The notes below the pieces were generated by a model, which had not been told where the DNA came from, ran no database searches, and worked only from the letters and a program-made list of their open reading frames with translations. The position numbers and the translations under genes are program-made. From Lactarius indigo (taxonomy: Eukaryota > Basidiomycota > Agaricomycetes > Russulales > Russulaceae), in assembly GCA_025766275.1 (NCBI GenBank), contig JAFKAC010000001.1:1426001-1490000 (forward strand): 64,000 nucleotides of DNA. Direction: 5' to 3'. Positions 45,789 to 55,930 of the stretch are shown piece by piece. The number at the start of each line of letters is the position of its first letter. Position 1 is the first letter of the stretch.

Positions 45789-47603
45789 TTATTTGCGTTT
45801 CCGGATCCCTCTCTCCTTTCTATCTCTAATCTTATCTCTGATCTTATCTCTCATGTTTGCCGACGCGTGTTCTTGTGAGAGGCGTCCTGAGTCTTGGATG
45901 AATTTGACCAGGGGGATGATTGATTTTGGATCTTGTAGGAGCTTTGCATAGGCCTCTTCCGTAGATCTTCTCGTTTTTTGGAGAGTCCAGCGTTCGTGTG
46001 CGTACGCTGGGCAGTCTAGGAGGAAGTGTTGTTGGGTTTCTGGTCTATGTCTGCATGCCGGGCAACTGTCGCTTTCCGTCCTTTTGAATCTGAATAGGTA
46101 CGCGTTGAGAGGGAAGTGACCCAATCTCAGCTGGAATATCCAGCTCGCTCCTTTTCTAGAGAGTTTGGGGTCGCTCGTCAGTTTTAGGAACTTAGGAGAT
46201 GGGATTGATACGTCGATATGCTTAAGTTTGTGAGCCCTTGTCGATGTCTGCCAGTCGCTCCTCCACCACGCTTTGAGTCTTTCTTTGAAGCATTGTCTCG
46301 ATGCAGATCTGCTGATTTTGAGCGGTTTGCGGAGGTGAGGCGGAAGGGTGTCCATGGGCGACGTCTTCCCATCTGCGGCTTCTTTCGCTTCCTCGTCTGC
46401 TTTTTCATTTCCTTGTATGTTTACGTGTCCTGCTGTCCATCGGACTGTGAGTGACATTTTAGGTCCTCCCTTTTTGCGCAGGCCCGTTGCTGTGGTGCGA
46501 ATCAGGTCTGCTAGGTAGTGTCCTGATTTGTTGCCTGGTGTAGTTATCGCAGAGATCGCTGCCTGGTTGTCTACTCCCAGTGCGATGCTTGTTTTGATGT
46601 TCTTTTTGGACTTGAGGAGGTGGAGTCCTAGTAGTAGTCCTATCAGTTCGGCCTCGAAGACCGTATGTTGCTCCGTTGAGCCTAGGTGGTAACGTAGCGA
46701 TTTTGTGGAGTTGTCCGCCCTGATGATGACCGCAGCTGCCCCTACCGCTCCGTCGTGCGCTGATCCGTCCGAGTATACTTTTAGTACCTCTCCTCCTTCT
46801 TTATCGGCTTTGATGGAGGCCTCCTTGTCCTTGGCTACATCCAATCCGAAAGGGCGTTTGTGGGAGAGGGCGGGGTCATGTCGTATGGTGTGGATCTTCT
46901 CGTATGACTGTGGTTTAATTAGGAAAGTTTGCATAAGGTAGTGGAGCGGTGCTTTGTGTCTCTTCACTTTGCTGCTTGCACATCTGTTCGCTGGGCCGTG
47001 TAACGGGTGTTCCTTGGGGAGTGTGGCAATGCGAGTTGCCGCCCTGTGGAGGTGTTTTTCAGCTTCGAGTTTGAGCGGGAGAATGTAAGCGTGCGTGTCC
47101 AGGACATCTGTGGGCGATGTCCTCAGACCTCCGGTGATCGCCAGGGCACCAGCTCTTTGGATGGTCGTGAATTTATTTCCGCGTCTTGATACTCTGTCCG
47201 ATTTTCCGTTCTCGTTGTTGCGGCCTTCTGCGCTGCCCCAGATGTCAATTGCGTAGAGTATGCGGGGGATTGCCACGCATGTGTACAGCCTTCTTGCGTA
47301 CTTCGGGGTGATGCCCCAACTGGGAGCGGCCGCCCTTCTGATCTGGCCCGCCCATTTCATGCCCTTTTCCAGGGCGTAGTTGTATTGTATTCCCCAGTTG
47401 AGGTGTTGGTCGAAATAGACTCCCAGGTATTTTGCGCTCTTCGAGGGTGTGAGTGTGGTGTCGAGGAGTTTCATGGGACTTCTTTGTTTCTTGCTATTCT
47501 GATGAGCGAAGTCAATCAGCGCAAGTTTCGAGAACTCGAAGCGTGAGTTGTGGGTGTTGGACCACTCGATCGCTCCCCCCTTCCTTGTCATCATGTCCGT
47601 CAG
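45789..47603 (-). pseudogene. LINE ORF2, 3' half: RT thumb, RNase H, zinc knuckle
   Basis: Open for 601 residues from the gypsy insertion point. The start (TRKGGAIEWSNTHNSRFEFS, LALIDFAH) is the RT palm-to-thumb region, followed by KYLGVYFDQHLNWGIQ, a block typical of non-LTR RTs. RNase H follows, with its catalytic acidic residues in VYSDGSAHDGAVGAAA, EAELIGLLLGLHLL and GVDNQAAISAI, and the final WTAGHVNIQGNEKADEEAKE. A CPACRHRPETQQHFLLDC zinc knuckle (C-C-H-C) lies near the C-terminus. No internal stop occurs. The reading frame continues exactly into the upstream half if the gypsy element and one GTCAG are removed, so the insertion was recent and precise. Confidence 0.85.
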
Positions 47604-48101
47604 TGTTACGTCGTCACGACGTCAGCTCGACTTGAGCTCGGTAGAGGCGATAACAACTTAGCAAACACTTCTGAAGACACGGAGGTCCAGACGCAATAAG
47701 ATGCCTTTGAAGACGCGAAGGTCCAAGCGTAGGCGATGGTGAACGCTTCGAAGGCGCACCGCTTTTGAGACAACGACAAGGAGATATAGAAGGATAAAGA
47801 GACGGAAAGTTGAACAGAAGAAACAAGTGACGATTCAAGAAGACCAAGATGGCGTATCTTGGTCTTCACAAGACAGTTTAAATACAAGTCGAGCAGGCTT
47901 TCAAGCGCTGCTATGAGTCACGGTAGTGTAGCGTCCAACGTGTCGCGTAAGTAGCTCGAATCCTAATACTACTACTACTAGTATTAGTGGCGTGGTCCTC
48001 AGTCATCAATCAATGTGCAATCTCCTATCGTACTCGTAATCGCCTATCGTAAGTCCGCAACTAATTTACCTTACCGCCGTAGCTGCAACCGGTACAGTAA
48101 G
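47604..48101 (-). repeat. Extra tandem LTR copy of gypsy 1, 15 bases short
   Basis: 498 bp, almost identical to the adjacent LTR (three differences including one T indel). It lacks GGTCGAAACGTGACA, the outer 15 bases at the U3 end, and is fused directly to the next LTR. Its outer end keeps the proper TGTTACG terminus and abuts the target duplication. Confidence 0.85.
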
Positions 48102-48615
48102 TGTTACGTCGTCACGACGTCAGCTCGACTTGAGCTCGATAGAGGCGATAACAACTTAGCAAACACTTCTGAAGACACGGAGGTCCAGATGCAATAAGAT
48201 GCCTTTGAAGACGCGAAGGTCCAAGCGTAGGCGATGGTGAACGCTTCGAAGGCGCACCGCTTTTTGAGACAACGACAAGGAGATATAGAAGGATAAAGAG
48301 ACGGAAAGTTGAACAGAAGAAACAAGTGACGATTCAAGAAGACCAAGATGGCGTATCTTGGTCTTCACAAGACAGTTTAAATACAAGTCGAGCAGGCTTT
48401 CAAGCGCTGCTATGAGTCACGGTAGTGTAGCGTCCAACGTGTCGCGTAAGTAGCTCGAATCCTAATACTACTACTACTAGTATTAGTGGCGTGGTCCTCA
48501 GTCATCAATCAATGTGCAATCTCCTATCGTACTCGTAATCGCCTATCGTAAGTCCGCAACTAATTTACCTTACCGCCGTAGCTGCAACCGGTACAGTAAG
48601 GGTCGAAACGTGACA
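48102..48615 (-). repeat. 3' LTR of gypsy 1
   Basis: 514 bp, TGTTACG...CGTGACA on the plus strand, followed by the purine-rich tract TCACCTCCTCTTTT (plus strand) at 48616-48629. Confidence 0.9.
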
Positions 48616-48629
48616 TCACCTCCTCTTTT
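48616..48629 (-). other. Polypurine tract of gypsy 1
   Basis: Minus strand AAAAGAGGAGGTGA directly before the 3' LTR, the expected plus-strand priming site. Confidence 0.7.
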
Positions 48630-48646
48630 AGCATGAGACTCCTGGC

Positions 48647-50425
48647 TCACCGAAAGTCGCGGGCCGGCCAGTCGCGTTGTTCATCGGCAATACGCTCTAG
48701 TGCGGTGGCGCGCTCTAGGCGGTAGATCGCGTCGCGCCGATCGTCTTGTGCACACTCGATCATTGCGCGGAGCTGACTCACCCTCGCCCGGAGCCGATCC
48801 AACTCGTAGCTGGCCGCGCGGAAGCGCGTAACCTCCGCGGTGAGTGACTCGTCGTTGATGCGATTGAGCGCACGGTCGGTAATCTTGTCCGCTTCGAAGA
48901 CGACGAGGTCCTCGTGCGGATACGTAGGGCGGAGTGCCGCGGACACGTGGGGTTCTGCGTAGAGGGGCTTACCGTAGACGTGCGGCGAACCTGGTATGAC
49001 CCCTAGTATGAGGGGGTCTGCCCCTCCGATGATCTGGACATGCGACGCGTCCCTCTCTACTCCGTCTGGCCCGGTGATGGGGTATCGAATGTGATGGGGT
49101 TGTCGGTTCGCCCGGAACCCTTCAGGCGCAATGACATGCGCGGGGTCCTCGGCGGCGGTGAACGGACGGTGATCGGCGGCACCAGGCACGCGCACACGTC
49201 CTCGATACATGGGGGACCCGTCGGAGTAGACGAGCCAGGGCGTGATGAGGGGATTATCAGGGTCGCGTTTCGTTCGAAGGAAGGTGTGTCTCGCCGGGTA
49301 ATAATCTTCGTCGTCATGGCCAGCCTCAGCTGCCGCCATCGCTGCCGTCGCTCGTGCATCTCCCTCAGTCGGGCCGCTGCCGAGTCCAGCTGCTCCTTCT
49401 GCCATGCTGCTGCTACCCTCCTCCAGCCCTCCAACTCGTACTCCATCAGCGCTTGAACGCTGGTCGTTGCTCGGGAAAACTCCGCGAACGCCGATGAGGT
49501 CGTCGCTTGGGGGGATAGCGGCGATGGGTTCGTGCTCGCCGCGATCGTTTCGGAAGACGTGGACGACGGTTCGGTCGTCGTCGGGGGTGGTCGTCGGGTC
49601 TGGGAATCTGGTGACGACGTTGATCCATTCTTGCGCGGTGATGGGCCCCTCTGCTGGTGTAAGAGGTGTCCATGGCGTGAGCTGAGTGTTGGGAACTTCG
49701 GTGTCGCTGTCCTCTGCCAAGAGGGCGCGGGCGTCTTCTGCGAGGGAGTCGAGGAGTTGCGCTTGTGTGACATGTCGTAGTGGGGAAGTGGGCATGAGAG
49801 TAGTGGCTGAGCGAAGGAAAAGAGGGTGACTGTCCTCTGTCCGAGCGACTCCCACTTTATCTCTTCCACCGTGGGTTTGCGCTTCCTGATACAGGCGAAG
49901 CGCTTCCGGCGCGAAGACATCGTCTTTGTTGACCCACTGATTCTCCGAGTCTGGGTACCCCTTCCATTTGATCAAGTATTGAAGGCGTCTCCCTCTGCCG
50001 AAATGCCGAGTGTCTAGAATGGCCTCGACTTCATATTCCTCTTCTCCGTCTATCAATTCGGGCGGTGGTCTTGTGAAGTTTTCCCCGTGCAAGGAAGTTT
50101 GCTTGTACGGTGTGAGAAGATCGATGTGAAACACTGGGTGGATGCTCCACTGCGTGGGAAGTTCCAATCGATAATTGTAAGGGGACATCACCTGTACCAC
50201 CCGAAAGGGTCCGTGGCGTTGCGCCGCTAATTTCGCTGTAGGCTGATTGGTTCGGAGATGTTTGCCCTCGAGCCACACGAGGTCGTTGACGCGGAACTTG
50301 GGCGTATCTTTGTTACGCACCCATGACTCTTGTGCCTTCTTTATGAGGCGTTGGGCGGTGTCTCTAGCCTCTTTTAGTTGCGTCAGTCGCGCAATCGCGA
50401 GGGGAATGGGAGATGGCTTATCCAT
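48647..50425 (-). pseudogene. Gypsy 1 pol 3' part: integrase C-terminus, chromodomain, extension
   Basis: Continuation of pol after the frameshift near 50434. DKPSPIPLAIARLTQLKEAR and NDLVWLEGKHLRTNQPTAKL form the integrase C-terminal region (the GPF-type block HGPFRVVQVMSPYNYRLELP is clear). A chromodomain follows with YEVEAILDTRHF, RLQYLIKWKGYPDSENQWV. About 400 further residues have no recognised fold and end in a coiled-coil-like tail (RVSQLRAMIECAQDDRRDAI). Chromodomains steer chromovirus integration to particular chromatin. The same region is present in gypsy 2 (from about 62860). Because the upstream frame is broken, this part is not expected to be made as part of Pol. Confidence 0.8.
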
Positions 50426-53376
50426 CCAATCCGCCTGTGGATCAAGAGTTGAAACGGCGACTCTTTAGTGTGCTCGTGTGGCCAATTGTTATGCGCAAAT
50501 TCGGCGATTGGTAGGTAGGCTTCCCAGTTATCTTGCCGCTCGTTGACCCAGAAGCATAGGTACTGCTCCAGCCACTGGTTAGTTCGTTCAGACTGTCCGT
50601 CAGTGCGTGGGTGATATGCGGTTGATATATTTTGTTGAATTCCCAGAATGCGGCATACTTCTCTGGTGAACTTGGATGTGAAGCGTGGGTCGCGGTCGCT
50701 TATTATTTTGCGTGGCAACCCGAAGCGTTTGAATACGTGGGCGACGTACAGAGCCGCCGTTTCTTCTGCAGTGATTTCTTCCTGGCATGGGATGAAGATT
50801 GAGGCTTTGCTGCAGTCGTGGTCTGTGACGGTTAGTATACTGTCATACTCCTTGGATACGGGGAGTTTGGTGATGAAGTCCACTGCTACCGTGTGGAACG
50901 GCATGGCTTCCAGTATCGGCGTGATGGGATGCAGCGCGGCCCGTATGGGCCTCATATTAACTTTGTTCCTTTGGCATTCTGCACAGCCTTGCACGTATTC
51001 GTATACATCTTTCCGGAGTCGTGGCCACCAGTAGTGCCTCTCCAGGATGCGTTGAGTTTTCGCGATTCCCGGATGGCCATGTATTGGCAAGTCGTGATGA
51101 TCGTGTATTAGTACTCGTTGGGTCGACGCTGGTCCTGTGATTACGAACCTGCCGTCCTTGTACCATTCTCCCTGTATTTTCTTAAGGCGATGGGGGTCAA
51201 TCCATATCTTGATCACCTCTTCGTCTTGTTGGTGGCGTGGTTGTAGCAGATTCGGGTTGGCGACGAAGGTGCGTGCTGTGTTAAGGGTTCGTACAAAGAT
51301 CTCGGGGGGTAGGACCACTACTTCACTGTTGTCCTCGACGCCTTGGTCGTAGTCCGGTCGTCTTGACAGCGCATCTGCCCGCCCGTTGTTCTTTCCCTTG
51401 ATGTGATGAATCTCGAAGTCGTATTCAGAAAGTTCGAGTACTTCCCTGGCGACCCGCCTGCTGATCTTCTGTGGTGATTTCCAGTATTGTAGGTTTAGAT
51501 GGTCCGAATAGATCTTAATTTTGTGGGGGGCACCTGCGAGGAGTGGTCGCCAGTTCCGTAGGGCCTTGACTATCGCGAGCAGCTCTAGGTCGTAGATGTC
51601 GTAGTTTCTTTTGGCTTCGGAGAGCGTCGCCGAGTAGTAACCTATGGGATGTCGCTTGCCGTCAGATTTCTTTTGTAGTAGTACGGCTCCCACCGCATAG
51701 CCCGAAGCGTCTACTTCCAGCTCGAATGGTTCTTGCAGGACGGGGTGTGCTAGCACTGGTTCCTCCGTCACCAGTCGTTTTAGGGTGTTAAACGCCTTTT
51801 CTTCTTCCTCGGTCCATCGCCATTCTTCGTCCTTTCGTGTTAGTTTAGTGAGTGGCTTAGCGTGAGTTGCGAAACCGCGGATAAAGAGTCTGTAAAAGTT
51901 ACAGAAGCCGAGGAAAGAGCGGACGTCCTTGACTTTTGTTGGCGTTGGCCAGTCCTTGATTCCTTGAACTTTTACAGGGTCCATTCGGGTCACCCCCCTT
52001 TCAAGGATTACCCCCAGGTAATCCATCCGCGGTTGATGGAACAGGCACTTTTCGAGTTTGAAGTAGAGGTCGTGTTCCTCTGCAACGCACAAGACGTCGC
52101 GGACGGCGTCGATATGGGCTGCTAGATCGTGATCGAAGTGAGTGGCGATGCCGATATCGTCCATGTAGACACGTATAGTAGTGCCCAGCCGTTCGTGCTT
52201 AGCTATGGTGTCGCGATAGATGTGGTTCATCATAGCTTGGAAGGTTGTGGGGGAGTTGGTGAGCCCGAAGAACATGACCGTGGGTTCGAAGAGGCCGAAT
52301 TTAGTTTTGAATGCCGCCTTTTCTTGGTCACCGTCGCGAATGCATATGTTGTTGTAGCCCCATCGGATGTCGAGTTTAGTGTAGATGTGGGCATTACTGA
52401 GGTCGAGAATGAGGTCCTGTATTAGCGGTAACGGGTATTGATTCCGAATAGTGTGGGAGTTGATGACCCGGTAGTCCTGTACCGGGCGTAGTTTTCCGTC
52501 CTTCTTTTTAATGAAGAAGAAGGAAGATGCGTATGGGGAGATAGAGGGGCACAGATACCCTTGTTTTAGTTTCTCCTCCAAGAACTCTTTGAGTTCGCCC
52601 TCCTCCTTTTGGGTCATAGGGTAGATTTTGCAGTCGATGGCGGCCGGCGCGGATGGCTTAAAGTCTATGGCATGATCCCACGGCCTTGCCGGGGGGAAGC
52701 GATGTGAGGCTTGCTCGTTGAAAAGTTTGGCAAACATTGCGTATTCTTGAGGGAGCGTTGCTGCCGTCCGCTGTTGTTTGGCTTGTATGGCCAATTCCGT
52801 CGAGGTGGTGGCCCGAGCGAACGTTTCTTCTTCTAGCTCCCGTACGATGTCCTCTTTCTCGGCTACAATGAGAGCTCGGATGGTCGCTGTTGATAGTAGC
52901 ACTTCATTAGTTGCTAATACCACTGGTTGCATGTCTGGGTGTATGGTGGCAGTGGCCCAGCTGATCGTTGGTTCGAATGCGCTTAGCCATGGATAGCCTA
53001 GTACCATATCTTCGCTTCCAAGGTCGGTGATCAGGAAGGTCATTTGTTTTATCTGTCCTCGCGTTTTCACTTCTAGGTTAACGTAATGAGTGATTAACCC
53101 AGCTTTATTCTCTGTGTTGTCTATATTCCATATTTTGCGGGGCGTATTCATTGGTTGTGTCGGGATACCAGCCCGTTTGGCCAAGCTGGGTCGGATAAAA
53201 TTGTCGGTCGCGCCGGAGTCAATCAGCGCATTTGTTTCAGTCGTTTGGTAATTTGTATGGACAGTCACTGGAATTCTCATAGATCGGTAGCGTGTTGTCA
53301 CAATTACAGAATTACATTGAAGAGCCCTCACCCAGACTGACGGGTTCAGGCGTCCCGAAAACCCTCTTTTCCCCAT
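50383..53376 (-). pseudogene. Gypsy 1 pol: protease, RT, RNase H, integrase core (frameshifted)
   Basis: 997 codons in the -1 frame relative to gag. Domains in order: aspartic protease (ALIDSGATDNFIRPSLAKRA), reverse transcriptase (KLRPVQDYRVIN, then the catalytic YMDDIGIATH), RNase H (ELEVDASGYAVGAVLLQKKS, then IYDLELLAIVKAL), integrase HHCC zinc finger (HDLPIHGHPG, then CAECQRNK) and the DDE core (AVDFITKLPV, IISDRDPRFTSKF, DGQSERTNQWLEQYL). Compared with gypsy 2, 10 bases (GGGGTATAAC) are missing near 50434, so the frame ends in an abnormal tail (IHRRIGWISHLPFPSRLRD). The catalytic residues are otherwise intact. Confidence 0.9.
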
Positions 53377-55394
53377 AGATCTTGAAGTATAAGATCCTTT
53401 ACTTCATCCGTACTATTGGCTACCTGTGTGAGCCATTCTTTAGCCTGTTCTCCCGCTGTTTTCGTGCTTGCCGCGTTAATTTGGGGCGCTGGCGACATGT
53501 ACCTGGGCAGTGATGGTGCGTACTGCGACGGCGCGTATTGTGAGACGGGTCCTTGAGGGTATCCCGTGGTTTCGGTCATGCGACTGCTGGATGGGGCGGC
53601 CTGCCACTGCTGCTGCGTACGCGGATATGGGCAATTTCGTGAGAGGTGGCCGGGAGCGTGACAGTTATAACAAAGGACATTCCTTAAGTCCCTTCGGGAT
53701 CCTCCTCTTCCTCGTCCTCTGGCCCCTGGTCCTCCTCTTGGCGGGAACGGTGGTGTAGGCCAGTCGCGGTGTGGTAGTTTGTTGAAATCGATGTCTTCGG
53801 ACCCTGCAAGCCTCACCTTTGCACGGTCGGCTGAGGTATCCATTGCCCACGGGTTAGTTTGTGGCAGGTTTTGCGGGAGTGTCCAGCCCGCATTGCCGCC
53901 CTGCTTCTTTGGTGGCGTCGTCGTGTTTTTGTACTCATTAAGTCGCGCCTTGAGGTGAATGTAGTTTTTCTGCCGTTTGAGGACGGCCCTTTTCCAATCG
54001 TCGAACGTGACGGGGTCGTCGAATTGGAACGCGTTTTTGAACAGTTCCTTGGGTAGACCCGACGTGAAGAGGTCGATGGTTTGGGGTTCATTGAGGCGGT
54101 AGTGAGCCTTCCGTGCTAACTGTTCGAAGTCGTTGACGTACTTATCAATGTCCTCTCCTGTCATCTTGTATCCTTTTCGTAGTATTGCTTGGGCCTGCTC
54201 CCTTTCCAACGTGTTCTCGAACCTCTGGCTGAATCCGTCGGCTACGGCGTTCCATAGGTCGCGAGTGTAGGGGCTTATTCCCCGTTGTATTTGCCGGTTG
54301 AGCCAGTTCAGGAAAGATAAGACCCATTCGCTGACTGCTCCACCCTTGATGTAGGAGAGAAACAGAAGGCATCTTCTGTAGTCGTTTCGCATGATAGGGG
54401 CATCCAAATTCATGCCCCAGTAGACATGCCACTGCGTTAGAAATTGGTCTACTTTGAGTCTGTCTCCGTCGAAAATGGAAGGTGGCTCGCCGGTTAGCTT
54501 CTCGTTATGATGTCCTCCTCCTCCGGCATCTCCACCTCCTCCTCCTCCGCCGCCTCCACCCCCGCCTCCGGGCGGTCCCGTGGGTGGCATTCTTGGTGGC
54601 TCGGTTCTTCGTATGTCGAACGGGATACCTCCTCCTGGTGGCGGCGGTGGGTCTTCTCCTGGTCCTCCTATTCCTGGTGGGAGGTCTAGTGCGGGTTGTC
54701 TTCCGGATGGGGGGTCTCCTCGATCCGACCCTATTGCTCTGAAGATTGCTGCGTCGTCTGCAGTCATTCGTACGCCGGTTTCGGGGTTAATGGGCATGAG
54801 GATTTCTCGTGCTTCATCTCGTATGGCGCGCGCTTCTTCAATCGCGACTTCCTCCATTGCTCTGGTTATTGTTGCCATGATGGCTGGTGATCGGATGTGA
54901 ATCGGTTCTGGCTCGGTAATGTGTGCGGACTCAGCTCGTTCGGCGAGGAGGTCTTGTATTGCTCCCCCGCTAGTTTCCGTTTGGTTTGGTTCTCGTCCTT
55001 CGCTTTCTTCCTCGCTTTGCTCTTCTCCTTCTTCTGATACCACTTCTCCCGTGGAGTGTTCTCGTACTTGCCCGTCGATGGGGCCCCAATCCGCTCTGCT
55101 ATTGAGTTCTCGGGCGTCGATATCGCACTGATATCTGGGTCCTGCTGGTCGTATGACGTCCCACTGAGAATCTATGGGATTCCACGCAACTTCTGTCCAA
55201 CACAAGTGGTCGAAGTTGAACTCAACTGGTCGGAACCTACTAGGTCCGTTGAACTCTACAAAGTATCCGGTTTCTTCTTGTCTTTCCCTCCAACTAGCGG
55301 CTTGTAGGAAGCGCGTGGGGACGTTACGTTCTCCTCTTCTTGGGAGCGAATATGGACGGAAATTCGTCCACTGGTCTCTTGTTGTTACGGCCAC
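53346..55394 (-). CDS. Gypsy 1 gag (capsid, nucleocapsid)
   Basis: 682 codons from a GTG at 55394; the open frame begins at the TAA inside the primer-binding site. The first ATG in frame is at 54878 (MATITRAMEEVAIEEARAIR), 172 codons in. Features: an acidic linker (EEGEEQSEEESEGREPNQ), a proline/glycine-rich region with a long glycine run, a retrotransposon gag capsid domain (DRLKVDQFLTQWHVYWGMNL, then LERYEQ-type helices including REQAQAILRKGYKMTGEDID), an Arg/Gly-rich stretch and one CCHC zinc knuckle (CYNCHAPGHLSRNC). It ends at 53346, overlapping pol by about 30 bases. The true start codon is uncertain. Confidence 0.85.
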   Translation of the reverse strand: MAVTTRDQWTNFRPYSLPRRGERNVPTRFLQAASWRERQEETGYFVEFNGPSRFRPVEFNFDHLCWTEVAWNPIDSQWDVIRPAGPRYQCDIDARELNSRADWGPIDGQVREHSTGEVVSEEGEEQSEEESEGREPNQTETSGGAIQDLLAERAESAHITEPEPIHIRSPAIMATITRAMEEVAIEEARAIRDEAREILMPINPETGVRMTADDAAIFRAIGSDRGDPPSGRQPALDLPPGIGGPGEDPPPPPGGGIPFDIRRTEPPRMPPTGPPGGGGGGGGGGGGGDAGGGGHHNEKLTGEPPSIFDGDRLKVDQFLTQWHVYWGMNLDAPIMRNDYRRCLLFLSYIKGGAVSEWVLSFLNWLNRQIQRGISPYTRDLWNAVADGFSQRFENTLEREQAQAILRKGYKMTGEDIDKYVNDFEQLARKAHYRLNEPQTIDLFTSGLPKELFKNAFQFDDPVTFDDWKRAVLKRQKNYIHLKARLNEYKNTTTPPKKQGGNAGWTLPQNLPQTNPWAMDTSADRAKVRLAGSEDIDFNKLPHRDWPTPPFPPRGGPGARGRGRGGSRRDLRNVLCYNCHAPGHLSRNCPYPRTQQQWQAAPSSSRMTETTGYPQGPVSQYAPSQYAPSLPRYMSPAPQINAASTKTAGEQAKEWLTQVANSTDEVKDLILQDLWGKEGFRDA
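53358..53364 (-). promoter_or_regulatory. Candidate -1 ribosomal frameshift site, gypsy 1 gag/pol
   Basis: In the gag frame the sequence reads G GGT TTT, a canonical X XXY YYZ slippery heptamer, 9 nt before the gag stop. Pol lies in the -1 frame. Gypsy 2 keeps the heptamer at 59927-59933. A second heptamer (G GGA AAA) occurs just upstream in gypsy 1 only. Confidence 0.6.
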
Positions 55395-55400
55395 GGTGAA

Positions 55401-55413
55401 ATCTTGGTCTTAA
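55401..55413 (-). other. Primer-binding site of gypsy 1 (self-priming type)
   Basis: Minus strand TTAAGACCAAGAT directly after the 5' LTR. Eleven bases (AAGACCAAGAT) are the exact complement of ATCTTGGTCTT inside the LTR at 55660-55650, the predicted transcript start. This is the layout of Tf1-type self-priming rather than tRNA priming. Confidence 0.6.
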
Positions 55414-55926
55414 TGTTACGTCGTCACGATGTCAGCTCGACTTGAGCTCGGTAGAGGCGATAACAACTTAGCAAACACTTCTGAAGACACGGAGGTCCAG
55501 ACGCAATAAGATGCCTTTGAAGACGCGAAGGTCCAAGCGTAGGCGATGGTGAACGCTTCGAAGGCGCACCGCTTTTGAGACAACGACAAGGAGATATAGA
55601 AGGATAAAGAGACGGAAAGTTGAACAGAAGAAACAAGTGACGATTCAAGAAGACCAAGATGGCGTATCTTGGTCTTCACAAGACAGTTTAAATACAAGTC
55701 GAGCAGGCTTTCAAGCGCTGCTATGAGTCACGGTAGTGTAGCGTCCAACGTGTCGCGTAAGTAGCTCGAATCCTAATACTACTACTACTAGTATTAGTGG
55801 CGTGGTCCTCAGTCATCAATCAATGTGCAATCTCCTATCGTACTCGTAATCGCCTATCGTAAGTCTGCAACTAATTTACCTTACCGCCGTAGCTGCAACC
55901 GGTACAGTAAGGGTCGAAACGTGACA
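55414..55926 (-). repeat. 5' LTR of gypsy 1
   Basis: 513 bp, flanked outside by GTCAG. It contains TATTTAAA (55694-55687 on the minus strand) and, 34 bases after its first T, ATCTTGGTCTT, which matches the primer-binding site in complement. AGACCAAGAT and ATCTTGGTCT form an inverted repeat with a 5-base loop around the predicted start. Confidence 0.9.
55687..55694 (-). promoter_or_regulatory. TATA box in gypsy 1 5' LTR
   Basis: TATTTAAA on the minus strand, about 30 bases before the predicted transcription start at 55660. The same spacing is kept in gypsy 2 (56788-56794 and 56822). Confidence 0.55.
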
Positions 55927-55930
55927 GTCA

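Larger units (their letters stand above)
47604..55926 (-). mobile_element. Ty3/gypsy chromovirus-type LTR retrotransposon 1
   Basis: Full element flanked by the 5-bp target duplication GTCAG (47599-47603 and 55927-55931), inserted in LINE ORF2. In its own orientation: 5' LTR (55926 to 55414), primer-binding site, gag, pol (PR-RT-RNase H-INT), chromodomain, a long C-terminal extension, polypurine tract (48629 to 48616), 3' LTR (48615 to 48102) and an extra LTR copy lacking 15 bases (48101 to 47604). The two outermost intact LTRs differ at five positions that I counted, so the insertion is young. A 10-bp deletion in the integrase makes pol non-functional. Confidence 0.9.

Noticed and set aside
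47614..48386. Minus-strand frames of 76-93 codons inside the LTRs
   Set aside because: They begin at TTG codons and lie in LTR sequence, with indels changing the frame between copies.
49040..49780. Plus-strand open frames within gypsy 1
   Set aside because: They are antisense shadows of the GC-rich pol C-terminal extension.
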